From assembly GCF_007676705.1 (NCBI RefSeq), contig NZ_VEBF01000002.1, positions 1,612,001-1,676,000 of the forward strand: 64,000 nucleotides of DNA, written 5' to 3'. Shown here piece by piece: positions 1-9,222 of this stretch. Position 1 is the first letter of the stretch; each line of letters opens with the position of its first letter. Position numbers and translations under genes: made by a program. Below the pieces are notes generated by a model. That model was not told the origin of the DNA, searched no databases, and worked only from the letters and a program-made list of their open reading frames with translations. The stretch comes from Paenibacillus xylanexedens. GTDB taxonomy: Bacteria; Bacillota; Bacilli; Paenibacillales; Paenibacillaceae.

Positions 1-386
1 GTGATACAAAATTCAGAGATTGTTCACGATTCAGGAAAGTTCCACCACTGCTGTGGATCATTAGGAGGAGAACTGGCGTAGGAGAAATGATGAAGCGGAG
101 TAAATAGTGGGGTTTGTAAAAAGATCAGGATCACGTATACGCTGAGTATAAAAAAAGTACCCACGAACTACAGACATAATATGCCATGAAGCCACAGGTA
201 CTTTGGGTTGAGCGGGATTTTGCTTCAGCATTTACATCTTTACTTTTGTGAACTGGGGACGAGTTGTTTGTGAAATCAAACCTATCTCCACTTTATATTC
301 AAACTGGAAAAGTACGATATATAAACCGATAATGTTGAAGATAGCTAACAACGCAAAGATCATTCTCATTGAAGGAGTTGCAACTT
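1..386. other. Leading stretch without a recognised gene
   Basis: I see no supportable gene here. A short open stretch in frame 3 runs from the window edge to a TAG near 107 and could be the tail of an upstream plus-strand gene, but it matches nothing I recognise. An imperfect hairpin with arms AAAGTACC (about 155-163) and GGTACTTT (about 198-205) lies between it and the MORN gene. Read on the minus strand it ends in a T-run, yet no minus-strand gene lies upstream of it. Confidence 0.4.
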
Positions 387-1346
387 TTGAAAAGATTCTA
401 TCTAGGTTTTGGATTAACGATCACCATTATCATTGTACTATTATCAAGCTCTACTCCAACAGAAGCAGCATCGAAGAAAGTAAACTTAAAATTGTCAGAT
501 GGAGCGACGTACTATGGTGAAGTTTTAAACGGGAAACCTCATGGTAAAGGAACCGCGAGATGGGGAGAAACCGAAGTTTACTCTGGAGATTGGGTGAGTG
601 GTAAGCGGCAAGGAAAAGGCAAGTATACATATACATTAGTTGAAGGTGGAGGTGTCCCCTTTGAGGATTACGATGAATCTAATATGGGCCATGGTACAGG
701 TGAATTCACTACAAAAACCTACACCGGATCGTGGAATAATGATACATATCATGGTAAAGGAAAAGAAATTACGCAATGGTTAGAAGTACAGTATCTGACT
801 TCTTCTGATGGCAAGGTTCACCCTATACTTGGCAGCTACATCAACACCATTAACGATGGAACATTCAATCAGGGCAAGATGTCTCAGGGATATTACGCAA
901 TCCACTCTTCAGATACTGTCTCACTAGGATATACTGATCATACGACTACGATTGCTCTCAAAAATGATTATTTCAACGAAAAGTTAACCGGGGATAAGGA
1001 CTTTTTTGACACGATTATCAATTATAAAAAGAAACACGGTTCTTCTGAAAAATATATTGGGGTTAAACCATCCGAATTCTCCAAAGGTACATTAACTAGT
1101 GGCAAATTCTCGGGGGTTACGCATCTAATCGATTATAGTAATTCAGTTAGTTATTCTAAACAAGTCATAATGAAAGATAACGTATTAAAAGAGAATCACA
1201 TAACATCTGCCGTCTTTGATAAGGATCGCAAGAAAATCATTCATGAATTCCTTCAAGCTATTAAGTCCTATTCAGTCAAAATCAATACCATCTCTGACGA
1301 GATTATGTCATTGAAAGACATTAACTATGAGGAAATGATTCCCTAG
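387..1346 (+). CDS. Secreted MORN-repeat protein
   Basis: The product (319 aa) begins with Lys-Arg followed by a hydrophobic stretch and an Ala-rich cleavage region (TEA-ASKK), so it is probably exported. Residues about 37-125 hold MORN-type repeats (YYGEVLNGKPHGKGTA, YSGDWVSGKRQGKGKY, YTGSWNNDTYHGKGKE). MORN repeats bind lipids or act as scaffolds in eukaryotes; in secreted bacterial proteins their role is mostly unknown. The remaining 190 residues match no domain I know. The start is TTG at 387, because the ribosome site GAAGGAG at 371-377 sits 9 nt before it; a TTG at 369 overlaps that site and would disturb the signal peptide. A small membrane protein follows 17 nt later and is probably cotranscribed. 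Confidence 0.85.
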   Translation: MKRFYLGFGLTITIIIVLLSSSTPTEAASKKVNLKLSDGATYYGEVLNGKPHGKGTARWGETEVYSGDWVSGKRQGKGKYTYTLVEGGGVPFEDYDESNMGHGTGEFTTKTYTGSWNNDTYHGKGKEITQWLEVQYLTSSDGKVHPILGSYINTINDGTFNQGKMSQGYYAIHSSDTVSLGYTDHTTTIALKNDYFNEKLTGDKDFFDTIINYKKKHGSSEKYIGVKPSEFSKGTLTSGKFSGVTHLIDYSNSVSYSKQVIMKDNVLKENHITSAVFDKDRKKIIHEFLQAIKSYSVKINTISDEIMSLKDINYEEMIP

Positions 1347-1363
1347 GTAGTGGAGGTCACAAA

Positions 1364-1708
1364 ATGAGAAAAAAGCGATGGATTGTGAGCATAGTCATTT
1401 TGATTATCATACTTTTCATGAGCGAATTGATGATGTTGTCCTCAGGAAAGGTTGGAGTTCTCAACATAACGCAGAGAATCATATCAGGTGCACCTCATGT
1501 TATCGTTCAAGGGCAGACACTGTCTTACCAAGGTAAGGTTCATTGGGAGGATATCCAAAGTAGTATCGAAGAATATTCCGCAAGCGATGAAGGAACGGTC
1601 TTGTATAAAGCACTAGGCACCCCTGTCCCACCACCTTGGATATATGTGAGAAAAGGAAACCATCAGGGTTTCCGATATAAAATCCCACAGCTTCCCTGGA
1701 AACTATAA
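1364..1708 (+). CDS. Small membrane-anchored hypothetical protein
   Basis: I do not recognise this 114-aa protein. It has two Arg-Lys pairs, one hydrophobic segment at about residues 6-27 (signal anchor) and an outward-facing soluble part containing a PVPPPW proline cluster near the C-terminus. The ATG follows a GTGGAGGTC ribosome site. It lies 17 nt behind the secreted MORN-repeat gene and before a clear terminator, so the two probably form a bicistronic unit with an envelope-related role (inference). Confidence 0.7.
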   Translation: MRKKRWIVSIVILIIILFMSELMMLSSGKVGVLNITQRIISGAPHVIVQGQTLSYQGKVHWEDIQSSIEEYSASDEGTVLYKALGTPVPPPWIYVRKGNHQGFRYKIPQLPWKL

Positions 1709-1729
1709 AATGATCTGGGAACTTCACGA

Positions 1730-1756
1730 GCGGACATCACCAGATGTCCGCTTTTG
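1730..1756 (+). terminator. Rho-independent terminator
   Basis: Perfect 9-bp stem GCGGACATC/GATGTCCGC with loop ACCA, followed by TTTTG. It closes the MORN gene pair. Confidence 0.8.
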
Positions 1757-1838
1757 CTATGAATTTATAGTCTCACTCGCTCAATGGTGACATGTCCTAG
1801 GGTTCGTGTATCGAATACAATCCACAATATAGGACCTC

Positions 1839-2300
1839 TCACTTACCATCCAATCCGTTAAACTGCCGGAGCATGACGGTGAAACGCTCCAGTTCCTTAT
1901 CATCCCATCTGGATATACGGTCATAAAAAGCTGACTCCTTCTCCTTGAGGGCAGCGATCGTCGATTGTTGACCAAGTTCCGTAAGAGATAGTAACACCCC
2001 GCGCCGATCCTTGGGGTCTTGCTCTTTGCTAACATATCCTGACTTTTCGAGTTGTTTGATTAATCGGCTGACCGAGCTGCGGTCCATTGCATTCGCTTCT
2101 GCCAAAGCCGCGGCGCTTGTTGGGCCATAGGAGTAGAGCCACCGTACCAGTTGAAAAGCGGCAGGTTGCAGGTTCGCATCAAAACGCTCGGCAGAGCGAA
2201 CGTTAAGCGCATGCGAAGCACTGATCAGTGCATGAATCTGCTCACCCAACGCTAGCTCCAAGGTTGCTCTATCTTTGGTTTTGACTGGATTTTCACTCAT
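1839..2300 (-). CDS. MarR-family transcriptional regulator
   Basis: This 153-aa protein has the MarR layout: N-terminal helices, a winged helix-turn-helix at about residues 60-100 with recognition helix around DRSSVSRLIKQLE, the wing motif DPKDRRG, and a C-terminal dimerisation helix. MarR proteins are usually ligand-relieved dimeric repressors of adjacent efflux or redox genes. The ATG at 2300 is chosen because GGAGAGGGAG lies just upstream; a longer frame would run into the divergent promoter. The divergent neighbour is a short-chain dehydrogenase, which is the probable target. Confidence 0.9.
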   Translation of the reverse strand: MSENPVKTKDRATLELALGEQIHALISASHALNVRSAERFDANLQPAAFQLVRWLYSYGPTSAAALAEANAMDRSSVSRLIKQLEKSGYVSKEQDPKDRRGVLLSLTELGQQSTIAALKEKESAFYDRISRWDDKELERFTVMLRQFNGLDGK

Positions 2301-2352
2301 TATTGTTAACTCCCTCTCCTCGATACATGAAAGTAGGCTTCCAGAAATATAG

Positions 2353-2384
2353 TTGACAAATATCAATTAATATTTATAGTTGAT
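2353..2384 (+). promoter_or_regulatory. Promoter and likely MarR operator of the SDR gene
   Basis: TTGACA at 2353-2358 and TATAGT at 2375-2380 with a 16-nt spacer form a good sigma-A promoter for the dehydrogenase. An AT-rich inverted repeat ATCAA (2362-2366) and TTGAT (2380-2384) overlaps the spacer and -10 box, the usual place for a MarR dimer. Operator assignment is inference. Confidence 0.5.
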
Positions 2385-2436
2385 TTATGTCCATTATATA
2401 TTTTCGAATCTATTCGTGTCAAAAGGAGATCTTCTT

Positions 2437-3315
2437 ATGAAAACTCAACATCCCAATATTGTAATTACCGGAGCAACAAGCGGTTTAGGGCAGCTTGCAG
2501 CCATGGAACTCGCCAAACGCGGGGCACATCTTATACTCACAGCCCGAAGCAAGGAACGTGCAGAGGCTACCAGGTACAAAATCAAGGAAATCATACCTTC
2601 TGCCAAAATCGAATTTTTCTATGGAGACTTGTCCTTACTGAGTGATGTAAAACGTGTTGGGCTTGAGATTGCAGCCGCTTATCCGCGTATAGACGTACTT
2701 TTGAATAATGCCGGACTTCATGCTTTTGAACAGAGAGTCACGTCCGAAGGATATGCCGAGATGATTGCCGTCAACTATTTGGCACCTTGGCTGTTAACGC
2801 ACACATTGCAATCTTCCCTGATTCAGTCGGGCCATGCCCGTGTCGTCAATGTTGCATCTGAAGCTTCGCGGAATCACGGCACATTGGTGTTGCCAGATGA
2901 CTTAACGGATATCACTCCTTTTACTGCACGCGGTTCCTCTCCAATCTATGGCAAAACCAAACTGCTCAATATTATGTTTACTGGTGAACTAGCCAGACAA
3001 TGGCGCGGAACCGGAATTCGCGTAAATGCCTTGAACCCTGGCTTTAATGTTACGGGTCTTGGACGAGAGCTATGGTTTGCAAGTGTGCTTGAACGCTTGT
3101 TAACCTTTTTGCACATCGGCGACCCGCGCCGGGGTGCGGATATCATTACTCGGTTGGCTGTGGAATCGAGGTATGGCGAGGTTTCGGGAGGATATTTCAA
3201 TGTGGGAACTGGAGCATCTATTGTTCCTATACATCCTGGCGGAGATGAGGCCATGCAAAACAGACTGTGGTTCGTTACGACACAAATAATGAAAGATCAC
3301 GGATTGCTGGATTAA
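2437..3315 (+). CDS. Short-chain dehydrogenase/reductase (SDR)
   Basis: This 292-aa protein is a classical SDR of the retinol-dehydrogenase-like branch. It shows the Rossmann motif TGATSGLG (11-18), NNAG (90-93), the structural Asn113, Ser141, and the catalytic pair Tyr171 and Lys175 in YGKTK. Arg37 after the second strand suggests NADPH preference. The substrate cannot be told from sequence. The ATG at 2437 has AAAAGGAG 8-9 nt upstream. It is transcribed divergently from a MarR gene, which suggests induction by a small-molecule ligand, possibly a toxic carbonyl compound (inference). Confidence 0.9.
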   Translation: MKTQHPNIVITGATSGLGQLAAMELAKRGAHLILTARSKERAEATRYKIKEIIPSAKIEFFYGDLSLLSDVKRVGLEIAAAYPRIDVLLNNAGLHAFEQRVTSEGYAEMIAVNYLAPWLLTHTLQSSLIQSGHARVVNVASEASRNHGTLVLPDDLTDITPFTARGSSPIYGKTKLLNIMFTGELARQWRGTGIRVNALNPGFNVTGLGRELWFASVLERLLTFLHIGDPRRGADIITRLAVESRYGEVSGGYFNVGTGASIVPIHPGGDEAMQNRLWFVTTQIMKDHGLLD

Positions 3316-3317
3316 TC

Positions 3318-3382
3318 AAAAAAAAGAACAGGGGTGTTCCATAAGCCATAAACACAGCTAGGAACCCCCCCCTCTTTTTTTC
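3318..3382. terminator. Bidirectional terminator between convergent genes
   Basis: An A-run, a stem of GGGGTGTTCC against GGAACCCCCC (imperfect) and a T-run TCTTTTTTTTC. It sits between the converging SDR and TIM-barrel genes and can serve both. Confidence 0.65.
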
Positions 3383-3388
3383 AGTAAC

Positions 3389-4216
3389 TTAGATTGTGGC
3401 AAATACCTTGTCGAAACCTGCTTTCGACTTAGCCAATATTTCACTCGAACTCAGAGTTGGCGCTGGAGCCAGTACTTCCTGAGCCACCACACCATTATAA
3501 CCAATCGCCTGCAGATTTCTCAGAAATCCACCCAGATCAATGACCCCTTCGCCGGGATACAAACGCTCATAATCCAGCAATTCTTCAATGGGCAGATCAT
3601 AAGCATCATTAATATGAACATGAACAACCTGTTCTTTCTTCAGCTTCAACAGATCTTCCATCGGTAGACCATTCGTATGCCAGTGATAGGAATCTACGAG
3701 CAGGCCAACATTGGGCGCATGGATGGTCTCGATCCAGTCCAGCGTATCCTCCACACGCCAGATAAACGGATTCTTCCATTGCGTCCGCAAGTGATGGCAG
3801 CCCACAAACTCCAGACCCAACTTAATCCCGTAAGCATCCAAGATATCTGCGCAGAGTCTCAAGCGTTTCGTAGCCGCCGCCATAAATTGTGCTGCCGGTT
3901 GATCCGTTGAGGGTAAAATATACGTGCAACAGCTGTAACAGTCCAGCGAAGCAGAAGCTTCTGCCATAGCGACCAACGATTGCAATCCCTCACGGAATTG
4001 TTCATCTGTCGTCCGCCATTCCACCGTCAGACCCGATGAACCGATGATCACCTGATTACTCTCTAGCAGATGTTGTGCCTGTTCCTTGCCATACGTTTCA
4101 ATCAATGAGAGCGGATTCAAATCTACAGATCCGAATCCGTGCTTGGCCGCTTCTGTGATATATTGTTCATCAGACTCGATATTGCCCAGTCCCGCATTCG
4201 TTAACCCTCTAATCAT
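3389..4216 (-). CDS. Sugar phosphate isomerase/epimerase-like TIM-barrel protein
   Basis: The 275-aa product belongs to the xylose-isomerase-like TIM-barrel family (AP_endonuc_2). Metal-ligand and barrel motifs are visible in order: LGLEFVG (Glu), VGLLVDSYHWH (Asp/His), VVHVHINDA (His) and VVAQEV (Glu). Such enzymes isomerise or epimerise sugars or hydroxypyruvate, or dehydrate inosose; the substrate cannot be assigned. The ATG follows a strong AGGAGGAGATTGGG site. The gene stands alone between a terminator and a 217-bp spacer. Confidence 0.85.
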   Translation of the reverse strand: MIRGLTNAGLGNIESDEQYITEAAKHGFGSVDLNPLSLIETYGKEQAQHLLESNQVIIGSSGLTVEWRTTDEQFREGLQSLVAMAEASASLDCYSCCTYILPSTDQPAAQFMAAATKRLRLCADILDAYGIKLGLEFVGCHHLRTQWKNPFIWRVEDTLDWIETIHAPNVGLLVDSYHWHTNGLPMEDLLKLKKEQVVHVHINDAYDLPIEELLDYERLYPGEGVIDLGGFLRNLQAIGYNGVVAQEVLAPAPTLSSSEILAKSKAGFDKVFATI

Positions 4217-4433
4217 CCCAATCTCCTCCTGTGACTCGTCTGGAATTACAGATTGTCCAACACTTTCTTGTCCCCTTAACCAACACTCTGGCTTGAACAG
4301 GACATATTTTTATAATAACAGTACTCTCTCAAAAAGAAACCATAATGTCCCATTCTTGATAACACTAGTGCAAGCAGCTGCAACTTATGTCCAACTTTCA
4401 CGTATTAAAATTAACATCTAATTAAGGAAGGGA

Positions 4434-5150
4434 TTGGTAATCTTAAAAATGAACTCCATACCCAAAAAACATGTCCCTACCCTAATCTTTCTGGTATGCG
4501 TTGTCGTCGTGTCCTTACTTGTTGGGATATTATCCAGACCCTATTTTACTGAGCCCATATTCTATGTAGATCAGCATAAATACACTTACGATCACGAGCA
4601 AGGCAATCAAATTACGTATGAGAGCAGTACAGCAGACCCCATTCAGGTCACCGTCAATCAGCAGAAGCGTACGGTCAGCATCGACCAGCAGAACTATGTC
4701 ATTACCCATATCGCATCCACCCCTATTGCAACGTATAACGTGGCATACCCTAACGACCACCAATATACAGTTGAACAACAATCCGAGCAATTATTAAGCT
4801 ACGATGAAACCGGGAAGATGCTCTCTCCGGTCAACATGTATGTAGACAGCCAACGCGTCATGGAGGATGACGAAGAGCACTATACACCTGCCACGCTCGT
4901 GACCGCTGCCTATCCGGAGTATCATCATACGCCAGGTACACCTGTTCTCCTGTTCATTGCGCTTGCCGGACTCATCTATGGATGGTGCAGCTTCTATTAT
5001 CCAAAGTTTCAGAAGTTTCAATTCCTGCTCTCCCTCCGCTGGATATGGTTAAAAGATCCCGAACCTAGCGAATTTTATTACCTCATGTGCAAAATTGGCG
5101 GTATAGCTTGCATGATCGTAGCCATCTGGGCCGCGTTTCAGGCATTTTAA
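4434..5150 (+). CDS. Hypothetical membrane protein with extracytoplasmic domain
   Basis: Unrecognised 238-aa protein. A hydrophobic segment at about residues 15-35 is followed by a 130-residue beta-rich, Gln/Thr/Val-rich domain that should lie outside the membrane, then two further hydrophobic segments near 168-188 and 216-237. The start is uncertain: TTG at 4434 has AAGGA about 5 nt upstream, while ATG at 4449 is too far from that site. Alone between two terminators or spacers, so context says nothing about its job. Confidence 0.7.
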   Translation: MVILKMNSIPKKHVPTLIFLVCVVVVSLLVGILSRPYFTEPIFYVDQHKYTYDHEQGNQITYESSTADPIQVTVNQQKRTVSIDQQNYVITHIASTPIATYNVAYPNDHQYTVEQQSEQLLSYDETGKMLSPVNMYVDSQRVMEDDEEHYTPATLVTAAYPEYHHTPGTPVLLFIALAGLIYGWCSFYYPKFQKFQFLLSLRWIWLKDPEPSEFYYLMCKIGGIACMIVAIWAAFQAF

Positions 5151-5196
5151 GATATCTTCTTCTGAGTGGAGTATGCTCAGAAATGCTCTGCATCAG

Positions 5197-5240
5197 AAAA
5201 ACGGTAATCACGTCCAATCCATGGATGTGATTACCGTTTT
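5197..5240. terminator. Bidirectional terminator
   Basis: Long stem AAAACGGTAATCAC/GTGATTACCGTTTT flanked by A-run and T-run, placed between two converging genes. Confidence 0.85.
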
Positions 5241-5274
5241 GTTTAATTTTATAAGGCTCTCATTTAAAATATAT

Positions 5275-6597
5275 CTATCTCACACGCTCTAACGTATATC
5301 GATTACGCGGAATTTCAAGACCCAGATTACCACGGAGCGTATCCTGTTCATATTCAGTACGGAACAGCCCTCGTTCTTGCAGAACCGGGACAACCAGTTC
5401 CACGAAATCTTCCAGTCCATTGGGCACCACGGTACGAACATTGAATCCGTCTGCCGCTTCGCCTTCATACCACTCCTGAATCTGATCTGCGATCTGATCC
5501 GGTGTACCAATAAACGATGTGCGTGGAGTCGATGCCAGCAACGCCACTTGGCGCAGGGTCAGCCCCTGTTCCCGTGCCTGCTGCTTAATCTTGTCTGTTG
5601 TACTGCGGAAGCTGTTGCTGCCGATCTCCCCTATCTCGGGAAAAGGTTCGTCCAGCGGGAACTGGGAGAAGTCATAATGGTCGAAGTAACGCCCCAGATA
5701 ATTCAGCGCTTGGTCAATGCTGACCAATTCAGCAATCTCCTGATACTTCCGCTCAGCCTCTTCCGCTGTTCTACCCACAATGGGACCGATGCCTGGGAAG
5801 ATCAGAATATCCTCTGCCTGACGTCCATATGCCACTGCTCTTGCCTTCACATCCCGGTAGAACTCCCTTGCTTCCTCCAGCGTCTCATGTCCTGTGTATA
5901 CGGCATCCGCCGATCGGGCAGCCAGATCTTTACCAGATTCGGACGAGCCCGCCTGGAAAATCACCGGATGACCCTGCTTCGAACGTCCCACATTAAGCGG
6001 ACCCTGTACGGAGAAGTGCGCCCCCTTGTGATTCAGCGTATGCAGCTTTGCAGGATCGAAGAATATGCCCTGCTCCTTATCTCCGATAAAGGCATCGTCC
6101 TCCCAGGAATCCCACAGGCCTTTGACCACATTCAGATGTTCTTCCGCAATTTCGTAGCGCAGAGCATGGTTCGGATGTTCGCCTTTGCCGAAGTTCAGTG
6201 CCGAGCCTTCCAGAGGTGAAGTGACCACATTCCACCCGGCCCTCCCACCGCTTAATTGATCCAGTGAGGCAAATTGCCGCGCAACCGTGAAGGGTTCACT
6301 ATATGAAGTAGACAATGTAGCAACCAACCCAATGTGAGAAGTTACACCGGCGAGTGCGGACAGAAGCGTCAGAGGTTCAAAGCGATTGAGAAAATGAGGA
6401 TTGGACTTCTCGTTAATGAAGAGACCATCTGCAATAAAAAGCAGATCGAACTTCCCTTTCTCCGCGATACGTGCCTGCTTCTGGTAGAATTCCAGACTAA
6501 CACTCGCGTTAACGGGAATGTCGGGGTGACGCCAAAAGGAAATGCTGTTCCCTACACCGTTCAGATTGGCTCCCAGTTTCAATCGTCGTTGTGACAT
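5275..6597 (-). CDS. FMN-dependent LLM-class monooxygenase (NtaA/SnaA/DszA family)
   Basis: The 440-aa product is a bacterial-luciferase-like flavin monooxygenase of the NtaA/SnaA/DszA group. Typical blocks are visible: the N-terminal barrel start [18 protein letters not shown], the [11 protein letters not shown] and [11 protein letters not shown] motifs, [13 protein letters not shown], and a C-terminal [14 protein letters not shown] block. These enzymes use FMNH2 from a separate reductase to oxidise S-, N- or C-containing compounds such as sulfonates, nitrilotriacetate or sulfones. No reductase gene lies nearby. The gene follows an MFS transporter by 78 nt on the same strand, so uptake or export of the substrate may be coupled (inference). 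Confidence 0.9.
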   Translation of the reverse strand: MSQRRLKLGANLNGVGNSISFWRHPDIPVNASVSLEFYQKQARIAEKGKFDLLFIADGLFINEKSNPHFLNRFEPLTLLSALAGVTSHIGLVATLSTSYSEPFTVARQFASLDQLSGGRAGWNVVTSPLEGSALNFGKGEHPNHALRYEIAEEHLNVVKGLWDSWEDDAFIGDKEQGIFFDPAKLHTLNHKGAHFSVQGPLNVGRSKQGHPVIFQAGSSESGKDLAARSADAVYTGHETLEEAREFYRDVKARAVAYGRQAEDILIFPGIGPIVGRTAEEAERKYQEIAELVSIDQALNYLGRYFDHYDFSQFPLDEPFPEIGEIGSNSFRSTTDKIKQQAREQGLTLRQVALLASTPRTSFIGTPDQIADQIQEWYEGEAADGFNVRTVVPNGLEDFVELVVPVLQERGLFRTEYEQDTLRGNLGLEIPRNRYTLERVR

Positions 6598-6675
6598 ATA
6601 TATTCCTCCCTATGCTGTGGTGATGACCATTCAGTTCGATATCCTATTATCTCTGAGAGTCGTTTCGTCATTTCA

Positions 6676-7908
6676 TCATTTCTTTATGCTGTTTCCGCTA
6701 ACTTCAGCTGTTGCCATGCCTAATCCCGGTTTACCCGCCTGTTTCACATCACTTACGCGGACTGCCCAAGCCGCTCCCAGGAGTACAATCCCTGTAAATA
6801 GAAAAATAAACGGAATGCCGATCCATCCACCAAGAAAACCGCCGATTAACGGTCCCAGCACAATGCCGAACTGACTCGCCGTCTGACTCAAACTGACAGC
6901 CCTCCCGCGGAAATCGTGATCAGCATACTTGATGATGAGCGCATTGAGCGCCGGATAAACCGCGGCAAAGAACAGACCATAGACAAATCGCAGGCTGCCA
7001 AAATAAATCAGATTCGTTGCTGTCATCTGCAGCAGACTGCCAATTCCACCACCAATCAGTCCAATAAACAGTGTTTTCTCGTATCCGATCCTGCCACCAA
7101 TCTTCCCCCACCGGGGCCCCATAATAACCGTTGCCACACCAATGGCTGAGAAGACGATACCAGCACTAAGTGTTGCACTGCCGATATCTCCGCCAATCTG
7201 TACGACATAGAGCGTCAGCACCGGTTCGATAATGAGCACTGACGTTGAAACCAGCAAAATCAGACCGTAGATTCGCATCAACCCTGGAGTAGAAGCGGCT
7301 CTCTTCAAATCCCCCATGATTCTTGTTGGAACCACCGTACGAGTAAGCCGTGACTCCTTCACACCCAGAACCATCAGAGCCGCGAGAAACGTAATCACAG
7401 CCGATGCAATGAAGCATCCCCGCAGTCCGATCCAGTGACTCAGCACCCCTCCGGCAAGAGGACCCAGTATCCCGCCCGCGGCGCTGGCCGTGGAGATCAC
7501 GCCAAGTGCATAACCCACATGTTTCTCCGGAGTATTGGTGCCGATCAGTGTAATTGAGGCGGGATGAAAACCAGCCATGAGTCCCTGAAAGACCCTTACC
7601 GCGATAAACGTATACGGATCGTAAACAAAGAAATTAGCCAGATGCGCAATGCCTAGCCCAACGCCTGAACGGACCAGCATCAATTTGCTTCCATATCGAT
7701 CAGCCAGCGATCCCCAGAAGGGTGCGCATAATCCACTGATCAGAAAGCTGATGGAGATGGAGATACCGGACCAGGCTTCCAGACCGGTATGGATCCCGAG
7801 ATCATTTTGCAGGAATATAGGAAAGAACGGAACGGATAGCGAGTACGCCATATGATTGAAAAACAGACCGAACCACAGAATATACAGATTTCGTTTCCAT
7901 TGTGGCAT
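6676..7908 (-). CDS. MFS multidrug-type efflux transporter (MdtG-like)
   Basis: A 410-aa, 12-segment major facilitator. The loop 2-3 signature GSLADRYGSKLML and the drug:H+ antiporter motif-C-like GGILGPLAGGVL in helix 5 point to the DHA1 efflux group, close to MdtG-type proteins. The ATG at 7908 is preceded by GGAGAACCCAAG. It precedes the flavin monooxygenase by 78 nt in the direction of transcription and they may share a transcript. Substrate is unknown. Confidence 0.85.
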   Translation of the reverse strand: MPQWKRNLYILWFGLFFNHMAYSLSVPFFPIFLQNDLGIHTGLEAWSGISISISFLISGLCAPFWGSLADRYGSKLMLVRSGVGLGIAHLANFFVYDPYTFIAVRVFQGLMAGFHPASITLIGTNTPEKHVGYALGVISTASAAGGILGPLAGGVLSHWIGLRGCFIASAVITFLAALMVLGVKESRLTRTVVPTRIMGDLKRAASTPGLMRIYGLILLVSTSVLIIEPVLTLYVVQIGGDIGSATLSAGIVFSAIGVATVIMGPRWGKIGGRIGYEKTLFIGLIGGGIGSLLQMTATNLIYFGSLRFVYGLFFAAVYPALNALIIKYADHDFRGRAVSLSQTASQFGIVLGPLIGGFLGGWIGIPFIFLFTGIVLLGAAWAVRVSDVKQAGKPGLGMATAEVSGNSIKK

Positions 7909-8260
7909 CTTGGGTTCTCCATACTATATAATTCCTATATAAAAAGTAGGTTATCACCCATATTAGGGTACGACCACTGGAAAGTATAATAGAAAAGTTC
8001 AATAGACCCATTCAAGAATTAAATGAATGGGTCTATGACTTTGTTTCATGTGGGTTTTCGATATGATTGGTGCATAGACAAAAATCCTCTGTTAAGTGGT
8101 ACGTTTTTCACTTTCCTTCTGGTGAAACATTTTTGTGGAATTAGGATGTTTGGTACCAACATGGAAAATTTATGTTGAAACAACAAATAAGTTCGTATAA
8201 TATAAAATCAATTACTTGTTCTATAAATATAGAACTAACTCAGAAAGGAACTATACTCTT
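7909..8260. promoter_or_regulatory. Divergent intergenic region with hairpin and promoter
   Basis: This spacer separates the MFS gene (minus) from the ArsR-type regulator (plus). It holds a perfect 13-bp inverted repeat ATAGACCCATTCA (8002-8014) / TGAATGGGTCTAT (8024-8036) without a proper T-tract. On the plus side TTGAAA (8175-8180) and TATAAT (8196-8201, 15-nt spacer) or TAATAT (8198-8203, 17-nt spacer) form the likely regulator promoter. AT-rich TATATA boxes near 7926-7945 may be the MFS -10. No gene is seen. Confidence 0.5.
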
Positions 8261-9166
8261 ATGAGCTACACAGTAGAAGTTGATTTTGCGCCAATTTATG
8301 AATGTGTAAGCACCCTGAACGCTTTTTTGAGTAAACAAAATCATACTAACCTGGATGCCGGGAAACGGTGGGTTCGTGATGTACAGGATCGATTCTCACC
8401 AGCCAAACTTCAACAAATGCGAGATACGATGAAAGCCACAGACAACTTCAGCCTTGCGCCATATATATGGAGCTGTTCAGGGGAACGTTCGGTGAATGGC
8501 TTTTTGAATTGGCTTGAAGAGTTGTCCTCGGGCCAATTGTATGACATCGCCGCGCGCTTTAAGTTATCTGTCCCCTCCAATCTGCCCGAATTGCGCAGTC
8601 GGACATCCGAAGTGCTACGAGAATGGGATGCTCAGTATTTTGGGCAGATCGATCCGACAATTATTGAGGGACTCTTTTTGGAAGCTGAATCGAGACGTTC
8701 CAGTCTGAACGGGATGAATGACCAAGAAGTCTACGAACATGCTACACAGGGCATGAGGATATATCCCAACAATACGTTAAAACAAATAATCCTCATCCCT
8801 CAATATCATGCACGTCCATTTGTCACCTCAGCAATCTTTGACGAGATGATTTTCACTAATTACTCTTGCGATATTCTTCCAACAGAACCGGGACGACCAG
8901 ACCCTGGGTTACTGCGTCTAACGCGGGCACTCTCCGATGAAACCAGACTGTTCATCTTACGACTACTGGCTGGTAAACAGCTGACCTTCACTGAAATTGT
9001 CCGTGAGGTTGGACTGTCCAAGAGCACGGTGCATTACCATCTAATAGCCTTGCGAGCAGCCGGGCTGATTATCGTGCATTATGATTACAAAAACACCGAA
9101 TATAGCCTGCGCTTGGAAGCTCTGAACAACTTTCCACGGCAGATTGGAGCTTATATTGAAGGTTGA
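8261..9166 (+). CDS. ArsR/SmtB-type winged-helix regulator with long N-terminal domain
   Basis: The 301-aa protein has an ArsR-like winged helix only at the C-terminus (about residues 220-290: ALSDETRLFILRLL, FTEIVREVGLSKSTVHYHLIALRAAGLI). The first 210 residues form a helical and mixed domain of the kind seen in DUF5937-type ArsR proteins, presumably a sensor. No metal-binding Cys/His cluster is evident, so metal sensing is unlikely. ATG at 8261 is supported by AGAAAGGA 11 nt upstream; a TTG 45 nt earlier lacks a site. An MFS exporter follows after 56 nt and is the likely regulated partner. Confidence 0.85.
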   Translation: MSYTVEVDFAPIYECVSTLNAFLSKQNHTNLDAGKRWVRDVQDRFSPAKLQQMRDTMKATDNFSLAPYIWSCSGERSVNGFLNWLEELSSGQLYDIAARFKLSVPSNLPELRSRTSEVLREWDAQYFGQIDPTIIEGLFLEAESRRSSLNGMNDQEVYEHATQGMRIYPNNTLKQIILIPQYHARPFVTSAIFDEMIFTNYSCDILPTEPGRPDPGLLRLTRALSDETRLFILRLLAGKQLTFTEIVREVGLSKSTVHYHLIALRAAGLIIVHYDYKNTEYSLRLEALNNFPRQIGAYIEG

Positions 9167-9222
9167 GTTCAAGCATTTGCTTCTCCACAAAGTGCACTAT
9201 TCAAACATACGGAGGAACCTTA

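Noticed and set aside
1..40. Eleven-base match GTTCACGATTC to the inverse of a stretch near 42428
   Set aside because: Too short to claim a shared repeat in 64 kb.
5377..6219. Long open plus-strand frame of about 280 codons opposite the flavin monooxygenase
   Set aside because: It is antisense to a gene with clear family motifs, lacks a ribosome site and its translation is low-complexity and Cys/His-rich, typical of a shadow frame.
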